From Cellvibrionales bacterium (GTDB lineage Bacteria > Pseudomonadota > Gammaproteobacteria > Pseudomonadales > UBA7239): a stretch of 64,000 nucleotides of DNA. Below are positions 16,004 through 25,670 of this stretch, piece after piece. The stretch's first letter is position 1. Every line of letters begins with the position of its first letter. Location of the stretch: positions 1,860,001 through 1,924,000 of the forward strand of contig JADJPU010000001.1 of NCBI GenBank assembly GCA_016713115.1. Direction: 5' to 3'. A program made the translations under genes and the position numbers. A model generated the notes under the pieces. The model did not search any database and was not told the DNA's origin. It saw only the letters and a program-made list of their open reading frames with translations.

Positions 16004-16133
16004 ATAATAGAAATGACTGGAAATACGCGGATTGCGTTGCTTGATCGGCATACAAACACTACAGTATCTATCGCTTTATTCGGGTCACTCGTGGCGCTCC
16101 CCAGGGAGATAAGCCCACGATACCCAAACGAAT

Positions 16134-16252
16134 TGCCTGATGACAATAGAGATCTGGAACCACCTGACCCCATGCCGAACTCAGAAGTGAAACAGATCAT
16201 CGCCAATGGTAGTGTGGCGCTTCGCCATGTGAGAGTAGGTCATCGTCAGGCA
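16134..16252 (+). rRNA. rrf: 5S ribosomal RNA
   Basis: About 119 bases. The terminal stem is TGCCTGATGAC paired with the GTCATCGTCAGGCA end. The interior has the conserved CATGCCGAACTCAGAAGTGAAAC core. It follows the 23S gene after a 130-base spacer that holds no gene. Confidence 0.95.
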
Positions 16253-16260
16253 TCTAAACC

Positions 16261-16298
16261 AAACCCTTACCAGTAAACACTGGTAAGGGTTTTTTTTG
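16261..16298 (+). terminator. Rho-independent terminator of the rRNA operon
   Basis: Perfect 13-bp stem AAACCCTTACCAG/CTGGTAAGGGTTT with a six-base loop and an unbroken T run. It lies directly after 5S, so the rrn transcript ends here and the acyltransferase at 16327 needs its own promoter. Confidence 0.93.
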
Positions 16299-16326
16299 GT
16301 CTAAATGTATGTGTTGTTAGGAAGTT

Positions 16327-18308
16327 ATGGAAAATAGTGGTTCTGTTGTAGCTGGAAGTAAGAATAAATTTCGCCAAGATATAAATGCGTTACGAGCTTG
16401 GGCGGTGGTGTCAGTTGTTCTTTACCATTTTGGCGTGCCTGGCTTTTCTGGTGGTTTTGTTGGCGTTGATATATTTTTTGTAATTTCAGGCTACTTGATG
16501 ACGGGAATTATTGTTTCTGGTCTTGAGGTAGGAAAATTTTCTGTTCTAAATTTTTACTTCGCGCGAATAAATAGAATTATTCCGGCGTTGCTTCTTCTTT
16601 GTCTCATGCTTTTGGCACTTGGCTGGTTTTTGCTTGCCCCCGACGATTACGAAATACTAGCGAAGCATGTCAAAGACACTTTGCTTTTTGTGTCAAACAA
16701 CACATATAGAAAGGAATCTGGTTATTTTGATGTGCTTTCACATGAGAAATGGCTGCTGCATACTTGGTCGCTATCGGTTGAATGGCAGTTCTACCTAATT
16801 CTCCCTGTTTTTTTGTATGTTGCATGGTTAATAAATAAAAAGCGCAGATGGCTTTTTTCTGTGGTTTTTGTGGTGTTTTTGTATTCATTGGTGTCATGTA
16901 TTTTAAAAACCAACGAAGCGCCTACAAAAGCTTTTTATATGATTAAGTATCGCTATTGGGAGATGTTGGCTGGCGGGTTAGTTTATTTTCTGTCTGATTT
17001 TTTGCGAGATAAAATATCTAGGGGAGCTGGCACTGTTGTTTATGTTGCTTCGATTTTAGGAGTCTTGCTGCCGGTATTTTTTGTTACTTCAGAAAGCCAT
17101 TGGCCTGGATATCTGGCGCTAATTCCAGTTTTGGGCGCTGCTGCTTTTATATTGGTAAATCGATCTGATCTTGCAGTGGTCAATAATAAAGCAGTGGTTT
17201 GGGTGGGTGAGCGCTCCTATTCAATTTATTTGTGGCACTGGCCGGCAGTGGTATTGCTGGATTATTTTCAATTGCTTTCCAGCATATACCTAGTGGCTTT
17301 TGGCGTGCTGGGCTCCTTTGTGGTCGCAGAGTTGTCGTACAGACTCATTGAGAATCCATTTAGAAAACGCAGAAATAGTGTGGTTTGGGTGGTGCCTGCC
17401 ATTGTGTTGTTAGCCAGTGTAGGCGTTTGTGCGATGGCGCTCGGTGTAATTAAGCTTAAAGGGCTGCCGGATCGTGTTGATCCAGTTGTTGTTAAGTTGG
17501 CCGCTGAAAAAGGAAATATAGATAAAGGTAAAAGTAATTGTATTTATGGTGAAAATCCTGCCCAAGGTCCTTTGTCTTGTGAATACGGCAAAGGTGAAAT
17601 TAAGGCTGTAGTTCTGGGGATAGTCACGCGATTGCTATAGCTTCAGCTGTCCAAGCGGCATTGCCCGAGCGAAGTGGGAAGATTTTGCTGTGGTCACGAG
17701 CTGCTTGTCCTTTTATAAAGGGCGTAACGGCAAAAATTGATCAAGACTGTAATGATTTCGTGAGCTGGGTGTTGGAGAACATAAAGTCTGTTCCGTCGAA
17801 TGTTCCCGTTATTCTGATTCAACGGTCATCGCTTTATGTCATGGGTGCTAATGAAGGTGTTGTTGGTACGGGCAAGGTTAAGCCACCTATATATTTTGAT
17901 CAGCCATATGATTATCCGGCGCCAGAGTTTCTTGCGCAGTTTCGGCAGCACACATTGGATACACTGTGCGAGGTGAGTAAATCAAGAAAATTGTATTGGA
18001 TGAAGCCGACTCCTGAATTAAAGATTGGTGTGCCACAAGTTATGGCTAGAGCAAAAATGAGAAATATGGATAAGCGGGTTTTTGTTTCTTTGGCTGAATA
18101 TAACGAAAGAAGTCAATTTGTCTTTTCATTGATGAATGATGCAAAGAAAGATTGCGGAGTTCAGATGTTGGATCCTCTACCGTATTTGTGTGATGACAAA
18201 GCCTGCTATGGGGATAGAGATGGATGGCCGGTATATTTTGATGATGACCATTTAAGTGCGTCTGGCAACAAGCTATTGATTCCTATGTTTCAGAGAGTTT
18301 TTGAATAA
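16327..18308 (+). pseudogene. Membrane O-acyltransferase (OafA/YrhL type) with C-terminal SGNH domain, one-base frameshift
   Basis: Acyltransferase-3 family membrane protein that would transfer acyl (often acetyl) groups onto an exported sugar. The first part (about 350 residues) has the family start INALRAWAVVSVVLYH and about ten membrane segments. It ends in a periplasmic SGNH domain. The frame breaks at a GGGG run (17616-17619). Adding one G restores VVLGDSHAIAIASA, the catalytic Ser block, and joins it to the downstream frame, which carries the matching D-x-x-H (DDDHLSASG) near its end. Restored length is about 660 residues, normal for this fusion. Loss of one base in a homopolymer suggests a sequencing error, though true phase variation is possible. 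It opens the polysaccharide locus. Confidence 0.85.
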
Positions 18309-18340
18309 GGTGCTGTCTCAATGATTTGTAGAATTACCCT

Positions 18341-19105
18341 ATGAAGCTTCGGCAATGCTTGGAGTTAATCAGTTATCGCGCGTTGGCAGAATTGCGTCGC
18401 GGTGCTTCTGGTATGTATTTGGGGATGTTTTGGTGGGTATTAGAGCCATTGTTGTACATGGCTGTTTTTTATGTTGTTTTTGGTATGGGGTTAAAGAAAG
18501 GCGGAATTGAATTTGTATTTTATCTTTTGTGCGGGCTTATTCCTTGGAAGTGGCTTGATAGTACGGTGAGAACTGCGTCGGGAGTAATTCTTTCTAGTGT
18601 TGGGTTGATGCAGCAAGTGTATTTTCCTAAGTGGCTTTTGCCAGCCTATATTGTTGTTGCAAATACCTATAAATTTTTTATTGTGCTGTTTCTGTTGGTT
18701 GCTGCGCTAATTTTATGCGGCATATATCCAACAACATCATGGAGCTTCCTTCCCATTTTGGTGACTGTACAATTTTTATTGGTGTTATGTATGTCTTTAG
18801 CTGCTGCGGCTGTGGTTCCATTAGTTCCTGATTTGAGGTACGCAGTTCAATATGGCATGACGATGCTGTTTTTTCTGTCAGGTGTCTTTTTTAATGTCGC
18901 GGAATTAGAGGAGCCTGTTAAGTCTTGGTTGTTGTGGATACCTACCGTACAGTTAATCGAAGCATACCGAGGGTTATTTCTGGATAACAAAATTCCGGAT
19001 TGGATATCAGTGGGAAGAGTTTTATTTTCTGCTGGAATATTTGGTATGTTTGGTGTTCTGCTATTGCTTTGTTTTGATAGATATTATCCAAGGATCGTGA
19101 AATAA
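18341..19105 (+). CDS. ABC-2 type polysaccharide exporter, membrane permease (Wzm-like)
   Basis: 254-residue integral membrane protein with about six hydrophobic segments, of the family that moves lipid-linked glycans (O antigen, capsule, teichoic acid) across the inner membrane. The N-terminal sequence RALAELRRGASGMYLGMFWWVLEPLLYM and the motif LCGLIPWKWLDSTV are typical of this group. Its stop codon directly precedes the ATG of the ATPase, so the two are coupled and form one transporter. The substrate cannot be read from the sequence, but the neighbours suggest a modified, perhaps sulfated, glycan. Confidence 0.88.
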   Translation: MKLRQCLELISYRALAELRRGASGMYLGMFWWVLEPLLYMAVFYVVFGMGLKKGGIEFVFYLLCGLIPWKWLDSTVRTASGVILSSVGLMQQVYFPKWLLPAYIVVANTYKFFIVLFLLVAALILCGIYPTTSWSFLPILVTVQFLLVLCMSLAAAAVVPLVPDLRYAVQYGMTMLFFLSGVFFNVAELEEPVKSWLLWIPTVQLIEAYRGLFLDNKIPDWISVGRVLFSAGIFGMFGVLLLLCFDRYYPRIVK

Positions 19106-19789
19106 ATGGGTAAAGAAGCTCTCAGTCTTGATGGGGTTGGGTTTTCATATGCCCGGCGGCACATGTTTGGCAAAAATCCCCCGCCAGTATTGGATGGCGT
19201 TAGCTTCAAGATAATGAAAGGTGAGGTGCTCGGCATAATTGGAAAGAACGGCTCTGGAAAGAGTACGCTGATGAAGGTCGTGGCGGGAATCGTGAAGCCG
19301 GATGTTGGCGAACTGACATCTGGGGTCGATAAAATTCAGTTGTTGTCACTGCAAGTAGGGTTTATTCAAGAGTTAACAGGGCGAGAGAATGTTATTTTGA
19401 GTTCTTTGCTCTTGGGGATGCGACGCAGGGCAATTGAGCGGCAAATGGATCAGGTTATAGAGTTCTCCGAATTGGGCGAGTTTATTGATCAGCCACTGAA
19501 TACCTACTCCTCGGGCATGAGAGCTAGACTGGGGTTCTCCGTGGCGTGCCAAGCGGACCCAGATATCCTTCTCATTGATGAGGCATTTAGTGTTGGGGAT
19601 GCGGGTTTTCGCAAAAAAAGTAAGATGATTATTGAAGAGCGGATGCAGACTGATCGGTCCTTTGTTTTGGTTTCCCACAGTGAGTCGATGCTACGCGAGT
19701 ATTGTGCGCGTTGTGTTTGGTTGGAAGCTGGCCGTGTTGTGATGGTGGCTGAAACAGAAAAGGTTCTTGCCGCGTATGGCGCGGCATGA
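19106..19789 (+). CDS. ABC-2 type polysaccharide exporter, ATPase (Wzt-like, short form)
   Basis: Energises the preceding permease. 227 residues with Walker A GKNGSGKS, the signature region TYSSGMRARLGF, Walker B ILLIDEAF and a switch His in VLVSHSESM. It stops after the nucleotide-binding domain and lacks the C-terminal carbohydrate-binding domain of the long Wzt type, so it probably does not recognise a capped non-reducing end. It starts immediately after the permease stop. Confidence 0.9.
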   Translation: MGKEALSLDGVGFSYARRHMFGKNPPPVLDGVSFKIMKGEVLGIIGKNGSGKSTLMKVVAGIVKPDVGELTSGVDKIQLLSLQVGFIQELTGRENVILSSLLLGMRRRAIERQMDQVIEFSELGEFIDQPLNTYSSGMRARLGFSVACQADPDILLIDEAFSVGDAGFRKKSKMIIEERMQTDRSFVLVSHSESMLREYCARCVWLEAGRVVMVAETEKVLAAYGAA

Positions 19790-19805
19790 GTGAGAGTGTG
19801 GCACA

Positions 19806-20639
19806 ATGATTCTCGGTAGAAAAAAGAAACCAACTAAAATAAGGGAGAGTGGTGTGGATAGTGGTTCAATAGATGTTGTATATGGCGCGGATAACACGCC
19901 TTTTTTTATTTTGGGCTGCGTGCGATCAGGAACAACACTGCTTCGCGATATTTTGAGAATACATCCGCGCTTGGAGTCTCCAGAAGAGACGCATTTTTTT
20001 CGTTGGGCCGATCCCTATGCCAGCCCGCGATATGAGCGCAACTATGTGGGCGTGAAGTTGTTTAAGAATCATCGCGACTTGGATGGGGTTAGCGACTTTG
20101 ACTTTGAGTTTTCTCGTCAGATGGCAAAAAACCGAAAAGATATTTCTGATTTTTATGGAAAATTTTTTCTACAAGCCAGAAATAATATTGATGGGAGATG
20201 GTTTGATAAAACGCCCCAAAATGTCTATGGGATTTTGTTGTTAGGCCATATGTACCCAACAGCCAAGTTTGTGCATATCTATCGCAATCCGCTCAATGTT
20301 GTGTCCAGCCTTAAAGAAGGGCGTGTAATGGCAAAACATGAGGTCAAGGGAGGGATTAACTATTGGTTGGAATCCATGATCATGATTAATGAATACAAAA
20401 AAATGCCCGGTGGTGCGGAGCGTTTTTTGGAAGTGAAATACGAAGACTTGGTGGCGGATCCTAAGCCGGAGGTTTCAAAAATATTTCGTTTTGTAACGGA
20501 AGATCCTGATTTAATGGATTACTCCAAGGTCAGCACACATAAAGAGAAAGATAAATACAAGAAAATCTTGTCGGAGACGGAGATTTCTTATGTGAAACAA
20601 TTGTGCGAGCCGTTTTTTTCGCAGTATGGCTATGCTTAA
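19806..20639 (+). CDS. Sulfotransferase family protein
   Basis: 277 residues. The 5'-phosphosulfate-binding loop is FILGCVRSGTTLLRDIL near the N-terminus, and the 3'-phosphate-binding segment is IYRNPLNVVSSLKEGR in the middle. Both are characteristic of PAPS-dependent sulfotransferases. The acceptor is unknown; its place among glycosyltransferases and a glycan exporter suggests a sugar. It lies 16 bases after the ABC ATPase and three before the next sulfotransferase-like gene, so it is probably in the same operon. Confidence 0.85.
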   Translation: MILGRKKKPTKIRESGVDSGSIDVVYGADNTPFFILGCVRSGTTLLRDILRIHPRLESPEETHFFRWADPYASPRYERNYVGVKLFKNHRDLDGVSDFDFEFSRQMAKNRKDISDFYGKFFLQARNNIDGRWFDKTPQNVYGILLLGHMYPTAKFVHIYRNPLNVVSSLKEGRVMAKHEVKGGINYWLESMIMINEYKKMPGGAERFLEVKYEDLVADPKPEVSKIFRFVTEDPDLMDYSKVSTHKEKDKYKKILSETEISYVKQLCEPFFSQYGYA

Positions 20640-20642
20640 TTT

Positions 20643-22220
20643 ATGAGCTCCAGCGGTAACCGCAAGAAAATAGTCTTTGTTCTGGGAACCCATCGCAGTG
20701 GAACATCGCTTACGGCGGAGCTGGTGAGTGGGCTGGGATATGCGGTCCCCGGTGAATTACTGGAATCTATCGACGAAGTGAATGCGCGAGGTTTTTGGGA
20801 GTCCAAGGAGGTCGTTGCCTTAAACGAGCGGCTGTTAGATGCGGCCAATCTAAAGTGGTTTCATGTTTGTCCAGTAGGGCATTTCTACAAGGCTGTTTCA
20901 CCGGATGCTTTGCGTGAAATATCGCGGGACATAAAAGTTTTTATCGATGTTGAATTAGAAAAGCATGGCCAGTTGGTGATTAAAGATCCTCGACTGTGTA
21001 TTTTGTTTCAGGTGTGGCTTTCTGTCATCGATAGAAATCATTGTGATGTAAAAATTCTATTTGTTAATAGGCATCCGGCCGCTGTTGCAGGGTCCTTGCA
21101 GGCAAGAGATGGCTTTTCTTTGTTTTCTGGGCACTTGCTATGGATGTACTACTTTTTCTCGGTTTTCTCGCGTGAGTTTACGGGGGAAGTTCTTTATTTA
21201 AATTACGAAAATATTTTGAGTGACCCGCATTCTTGTGGTGCCATTATCTCGTTTTTAGGTGTTGGGGAGGTTGACGGCGAGGCTTGGCTGAGGGCGATTG
21301 ATAGTAGTCTACAAAGAAATTTTAGTGCTGAATTTCCCGATAGTGGTCATGTCTATAGCTTGGCAAAGTATTTTTATATCGCGTACCTGCATGGGGCTGT
21401 GGTAACAGACAGCGATGATGTTGTAAAAGGCATCGATAGTTTTGAAAGTTTTATTTTTACAAATAACGATTTTGTATATGCGCTAAATGAATCAAATAAC
21501 AATATTTCTGGGTTGCGAAAAGAGTTGGTTGCTATTGGAGAGATGCATACCCATGCGCTTCATGTGATCAGAGAGAAGGACGCTCTATTGCAGGAGAAGG
21601 TAGAGCAGATAAATGCAGGGGATACTCGTGCAGCCGAATTGCAGCTTGTTGTTGCTCAAGCCAAGGACAGTGTCGATGCTCTACAGCATTCTTTGGCTGC
21701 ATGCAGCGCATATATCGCTGAATGTGAAGCCAGAATTTTCGATCTCGAGTTTGCAGTTGGCGAGTTTTCGGCTGTAAGAGAGCGTATTGCGAGTTTGGAA
21801 AAGTTGATAGCTCAGCGGAATGCGGAAGCTCTGCGCAACGAGGCATATATTGCAAGATTAGATGCGAGGATAGCTGAGTTACATGAGGCGGTGACTGAGT
21901 TTGAGGCACTTCGAGAAAGAATTTCACAGATAGAAGCGACACTGCAGCAAAAAAATATAGAGCTCGATGGTAAAACGCGAGCTGTTGCTGGTGCAGAACA
22001 GCGAATTATTGAACTGGATCAGCTATTTGTTGGGCAGCGTGCTAACTACTTGTCTGCATTAGGTGTGATTGATGAGCTTGAAAAAAAGCTAACGACAAGA
22101 AACGATGAGTTTTTCTGTGTCGCAGATGAGCTGTCTGAGGTGAAAGAGCGTCTAGATAGCTTGTTGTCGTGGCGTGTTGTTAGGGTGATTGATCGGCAGG
22201 TGTCGAAGGGAGAGAGTTAG
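20643..22220 (+). CDS. Sulfotransferase-like protein with long C-terminal coiled coil
   Basis: 525 residues in two parts. The first 250 or so resemble a sulfotransferase, with the phosphate loop FVLGTHRSGTSLTAEL, a second conserved block RGFWESKEVVALNERLL, and a 3'-phosphate region ILFVNRHPAAVAGSL. From about residue 285 to 510 the sequence turns into heptad-like repeats rich in Glu, Ala, Leu, Arg and Gln, a probable coiled coil. The coil may tether or order the enzymes of this pathway, or measure chain length as in other polymer-modifying proteins; that is inference. It ends one base before the next gene. Confidence 0.75.
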   Translation: MSSSGNRKKIVFVLGTHRSGTSLTAELVSGLGYAVPGELLESIDEVNARGFWESKEVVALNERLLDAANLKWFHVCPVGHFYKAVSPDALREISRDIKVFIDVELEKHGQLVIKDPRLCILFQVWLSVIDRNHCDVKILFVNRHPAAVAGSLQARDGFSLFSGHLLWMYYFFSVFSREFTGEVLYLNYENILSDPHSCGAIISFLGVGEVDGEAWLRAIDSSLQRNFSAEFPDSGHVYSLAKYFYIAYLHGAVVTDSDDVVKGIDSFESFIFTNNDFVYALNESNNNISGLRKELVAIGEMHTHALHVIREKDALLQEKVEQINAGDTRAAELQLVVAQAKDSVDALQHSLAACSAYIAECEARIFDLEFAVGEFSAVRERIASLEKLIAQRNAEALRNEAYIARLDARIAELHEAVTEFEALRERISQIEATLQQKNIELDGKTRAVAGAEQRIIELDQLFVGQRANYLSALGVIDELEKKLTTRNDEFFCVADELSEVKERLDSLLSWRVVRVIDRQVSKGES

Positions 22221-22221
22221 G

Positions 22222-24441
22222 ATGATTGATGTTATCGTTCCTGTTTACGATGGTTTGGAAGAGACGCGTCGATGCATTGAGTCTGTGTTGAGCGGAAGTA
22301 ATGTGGCGAAGTTTAATGTGCTGGTAGTGGATGACTGCTCGCCTAATGCTGAGATAAAAAAATATCTAGAAAAGCTAGCTGCTGAAGAAAAGATAGAGCT
22401 GCATACTAATAAAACCAATAAGGGTTTTGTTGGCACGGTTAATCTTGGCATGCGTTTGCATGCTGATCGCGATGTCGTTTTATTGAATAGTGATACGGAA
22501 GTTGCCAATGATTGGTTGGATAGAATGCTTGCGCATGCAGCAAAAGATGAGCGTATTGCAACAATTACGCCGTTTTCTAACAACGCTGAAATTTGCAGCT
22601 TTCCGCGTTATTGCCAGCCAAATTCATTGTTTTTAGGAAAAACAGTTGCAGAAATTGATGCGGTATTTGCAGGGCTGCCTGCTGAGCAGATAGATGTTCC
22701 CACTGGCGTTGGTTTTTGTATGTATATTCGTCGGGATGCGATCAATGATGTCGGGCTTTTTGATGAGGAAGCCTTTGGGCGTGGCTATGGAGAGGAGAAC
22801 GATTTTTGTATGCGTGTTTCAGCTGCGGGTTGGCGTAATGTAACCTGCAGTAATGTATTTGTATTTCATGACGGCGGCGTTAGCTTCTCATCAGAAAAAG
22901 CTGAGCGCGTACAAAATGCTATGGCTATTTTAGATAAAAAGTATCCAAGTTATCACCGGCTCGTGCAGGAGCATCTGAAAAAAGACCCCGAGAGACCATT
23001 TCGCGTGATGGCTCAGTTGGCGTTGATGCGGCAATCAAGAAAACCTAAGTATTTATTTGTAACACACAGTTTGGGTGGCGGTGTTGTTAAACATTTGCAT
23101 GAGTTGGCCGAACATGTTGTTGAGCAGGTTGAGTGCTTGTTTTTGCGGTCTTCGGAAGAAGGTTTTGTTGAGGTTGGTTGTCACTATGGAGATTACCACT
23201 GGTCTTTGTTTTTCAATTTGCATGATGAGTACGCTCGTCTTTTGGAGTTTCTGCAATCAATAGAAATCGAGAGAGTTCATTTACATCATGTGATGAACAT
23301 CTCTGATGATGTGTTGGATTTGGTGGATGATCTCTCTGTTCCTTTTGATGTTACCTTGCATGATTATTATTTTGTTAGTGCGAACCCGACATTAACGGAT
23401 CGCCACGGAGTGTTTGCCGAGGATCCCGTGACGCGCGATACATTGTGTGCAGAAAGTTATCCTCTGCCGCACCAAATGAATGTTGCAGAGTGGCGAAGTA
23501 AATTTTCTGAAATACTTTTGCGCGCGGATAGGGTTTTTTCACCCTCACAGCGTTGTCGCGAAGTGTATTTGGAGTATTTTCCACAGTTGGCTATTGAGGT
23601 GGCGTATCACCCAGAGTGGGAGCAATCTCATCCGTATGCGCACCCTCGTGTGCCAGAAATGACTGCGCAGGAGCAGCTGCGTATCTTGGTTATTGGCGCA
23701 ATGAGCCGTGAAAAAGGTGCTGATGTACTTGAGAGGACAGCCACCTATCGCGATGCCTTAAATCGGTTGCAGTATCATTTGATAGGCTATGCTTACAAGC
23801 CATTGGCGCCAGAAGTGGTACAACATGGCGCTTATGACGATGAAAAGTTGGATGATTTAATAAAAACCCTCAAGCCGCATTTAGTTTGGTTTCCTGCGCA
23901 GTGGCACGAAACTTATTGCTATACATTGAGTGCAGCGTTACGCAGTGGGTTGCCGATTTTGGCTACAGATTTAGGTTCTTTTCCTGAGCGCTTGGAAGGT
24001 AGGCCGTTAAGTTTTATTAAACCATGGCGTTCAACGCCAATCGAATGGAATGACACATTATTGCAGATTCGAGATTTGCTAATTGGCTGTGCTGAAAACA
24101 AAAGTGCGGCATTGGAGTGGCATCAAGCTTCGCCCGAAAACTGCGCGTTTTTATATGGGCGTGACTATGTCGTTACATTAGCGGAAGACAAAGCGCCAAG
24201 CGTAATTCCTTCCCTACCTTCGTTGCGTCAAGTGATGCGCTGGTGTTATGCACCACCTGCAAATCGAACATTAGATGTACAGGCGCGGGAAAAAATTTTA
24301 CTGGGTTTAATGCATTGTCGCGAGAAATACGGTGTTCGTCATATACTGAAACTTGTGCCATTTGCTTGGCAGAGAAAAGTTAAGCGTTGGTTCAGTCATC
24401 GACCTTTGCATGAAGTCATCAATGATCAAGCGTCTAGTTGA
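22222..24441 (+). CDS. Two-domain glycosyltransferase (GT2 + GT4-like)
   Basis: 739 residues. The N-terminal domain (about 1-260) is a GT-A family 2 enzyme: VIVPVYDGLEETRRCIES, VVDDCSPN, and a DxD-type site in LLNSDTEVANDWLDRML, plus the GYGEENDFCMRV acceptor helix. The C-terminal half (about 280-700) looks like a GT-B fold glycosyltransferase, with LRILVIGAMSREKGADVLE and a conserved C-terminal sugar-nucleotide region (ALRSGLPILATDLGSFPERL). I chose ATG 22222, just after a GGGAGAG ribosome site, over an upstream in-frame start inside the preceding gene. It probably adds two successive sugars. It is the last gene of the plus-strand block. Confidence 0.85.
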   Translation: MIDVIVPVYDGLEETRRCIESVLSGSNVAKFNVLVVDDCSPNAEIKKYLEKLAAEEKIELHTNKTNKGFVGTVNLGMRLHADRDVVLLNSDTEVANDWLDRMLAHAAKDERIATITPFSNNAEICSFPRYCQPNSLFLGKTVAEIDAVFAGLPAEQIDVPTGVGFCMYIRRDAINDVGLFDEEAFGRGYGEENDFCMRVSAAGWRNVTCSNVFVFHDGGVSFSSEKAERVQNAMAILDKKYPSYHRLVQEHLKKDPERPFRVMAQLALMRQSRKPKYLFVTHSLGGGVVKHLHELAEHVVEQVECLFLRSSEEGFVEVGCHYGDYHWSLFFNLHDEYARLLEFLQSIEIERVHLHHVMNISDDVLDLVDDLSVPFDVTLHDYYFVSANPTLTDRHGVFAEDPVTRDTLCAESYPLPHQMNVAEWRSKFSEILLRADRVFSPSQRCREVYLEYFPQLAIEVAYHPEWEQSHPYAHPRVPEMTAQEQLRILVIGAMSREKGADVLERTATYRDALNRLQYHLIGYAYKPLAPEVVQHGAYDDEKLDDLIKTLKPHLVWFPAQWHETYCYTLSAALRSGLPILATDLGSFPERLEGRPLSFIKPWRSTPIEWNDTLLQIRDLLIGCAENKSAALEWHQASPENCAFLYGRDYVVTLAEDKAPSVIPSLPSLRQVMRWCYAPPANRTLDVQAREKILLGLMHCREKYGVRHILKLVPFAWQRKVKRWFSHRPLHEVINDQASS

Positions 24442-25165
24442 TTTCTTGCCATAGTGTTTTATGTGGGCTGGCATCTTCATTAGCCGGCCGACCTATAGTG
24501 TAGTAATACTGTGCAATGGATTTGCGAGAATTTCCTGCCGGACAATTCAGTGGATGCGGATGACCGTGAAAGCTGTCCCGCTGGGTCGAAAAGATGACAC
24601 AGCGTCCAGCGATGGGTGCGATTTTTTTAACGCAGCGGCTCATATCGCGTTCCCATAATTCTAAGTGTCCACCCCAATCGTCCTGCCAGTTTTCATTCAG
24701 GTAAATCAGGATATTCAAACGGCGATCTAGATTGAAATGCGGGTGTTTGTTGAAATCAGCATGGATCATCAGCAGCCCGTCTTTTAGCGTTTCGTGTACA
24801 CCGCCACCAGCCATATGCGGGTCTGCGATTAGGTTTTCAATTCCTGTCAGTTTTTCTAGAAACGAAAGAAAAGGTGCGGAGTTTAACTCCCAGTACAGGT
24901 GGCGAATGATGGGGTCAACGCCGGCTTGGTTGGATAGCCAGAGCTTGTTGGGTTGTGGAAACTTTCCGGATTCAAGAGTGGCTTGCGTGGGTTTCTCTTT
25001 CAAATCAGGGAAGTGTTCAAGGATCTGTGTGACAGTATTTTCATCGATAAAATTATCAATAGCGATATGCGAGAACGGTGTTTCCTGCTGATAAATTTCT
25101 GCTTGTGTTCGTGCAATATTTTCTAGTCGCGCGTAATTCAGTAGTGGAGTAATTCCTAAATTCAT
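24434..25165 (-). CDS. 2-oxoglutarate/Fe(II)-dependent oxygenase
   Basis: 243 residues of the prolyl-4-hydroxylase-like 2OG-Fe(II) group. The iron ligands are visible as HxD in LMIHADFNKHPH and the distal His in RDSFHGHPHPL, followed by an Arg (NSRKSIAQYYYT) that would bind 2-oxoglutarate. It likely hydroxylates a sugar, lipid or protein in this pathway; the substrate is unknown. I chose ATG 25165, which overlaps the stop of the upstream gene (ATGA), rather than the longer frame from 25291. Its stop overlaps that of the convergent glycosyltransferase. Confidence 0.8.
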   Translation of the reverse strand: MNLGITPLLNYARLENIARTQAEIYQQETPFSHIAIDNFIDENTVTQILEHFPDLKEKPTQATLESGKFPQPNKLWLSNQAGVDPIIRHLYWELNSAPFLSFLEKLTGIENLIADPHMAGGGVHETLKDGLLMIHADFNKHPHFNLDRRLNILIYLNENWQDDWGGHLELWERDMSRCVKKIAPIAGRCVIFSTQRDSFHGHPHPLNCPAGNSRKSIAQYYYTIGRPANEDASPHKTLWQEIN

Positions 25166-25668
25166 AGCGCTGTTTCTCCAAGCAGGGCAGGGCTTTGCCA
25201 GTAATGCATGTAGAAAGTGTCTGCGTGTTGTTGATAAAAGGGTTCTGTATTGTCGATTTTTTTTATTACAGCATCGCCAGTGATTAGACAAATAGAGACT
25301 CGTAGCGCAGATTTTAATGTGTTGCAGGTGTCTGGCATGTCTAAGCCGCTGTAATTACAGTGTGTGTCAGGTAATAAATGGGTTATTCCTGTCATGTTTT
25401 CCAAGAGGCGTATCATGATGCCGCTTTGTAATTCCCACAGGCATTGGCGACTAACAGGCGACAGCTGATTTTGTTGTAGAGTGTTTGGATGTTGCAAGAA
25501 AATAGCTTTATCTTGAATCAGTGCCTTGTGCAGTTCTTTCGAATACTCTGGCCGCACGAATTGTGTAATAGATAAAGAGCCTTGAGAAGGAAAATCTGAA
25601 TTGACATAAGCGGCTCTCATTGACCCGTAACTAAAAAGAGCATTGTGCGGTTTGTCTGACATAGACAT
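25162..25668 (-). CDS. Hypothetical protein, possibly degenerate oxygenase-like
   Basis: 168 residues, translated through an ATGA overlap with the following oxygenase gene. I do not recognise the family. The segment RLLENMTGITHLLPDTHCNYSGLDM resembles in style the region before the iron ligands in the neighbouring 2OG oxygenase (FLEKLTGIENLIADPHMAGGG), but no full HxD...H set is present. It could be a diverged, inactive paralogue or a partner subunit. Start could be 25668 or, two codons later, 25662. Confidence 0.6.
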   Translation of the reverse strand: MSMSDKPHNALFSYGSMRAAYVNSDFPSQGSLSITQFVRPEYSKELHKALIQDKAIFLQHPNTLQQNQLSPVSRQCLWELQSGIMIRLLENMTGITHLLPDTHCNYSGLDMPDTCNTLKSALRVSICLITGDAVIKKIDNTEPFYQQHADTFYMHYWQSPALLGETAL

Positions 25669-25670
25669 AT

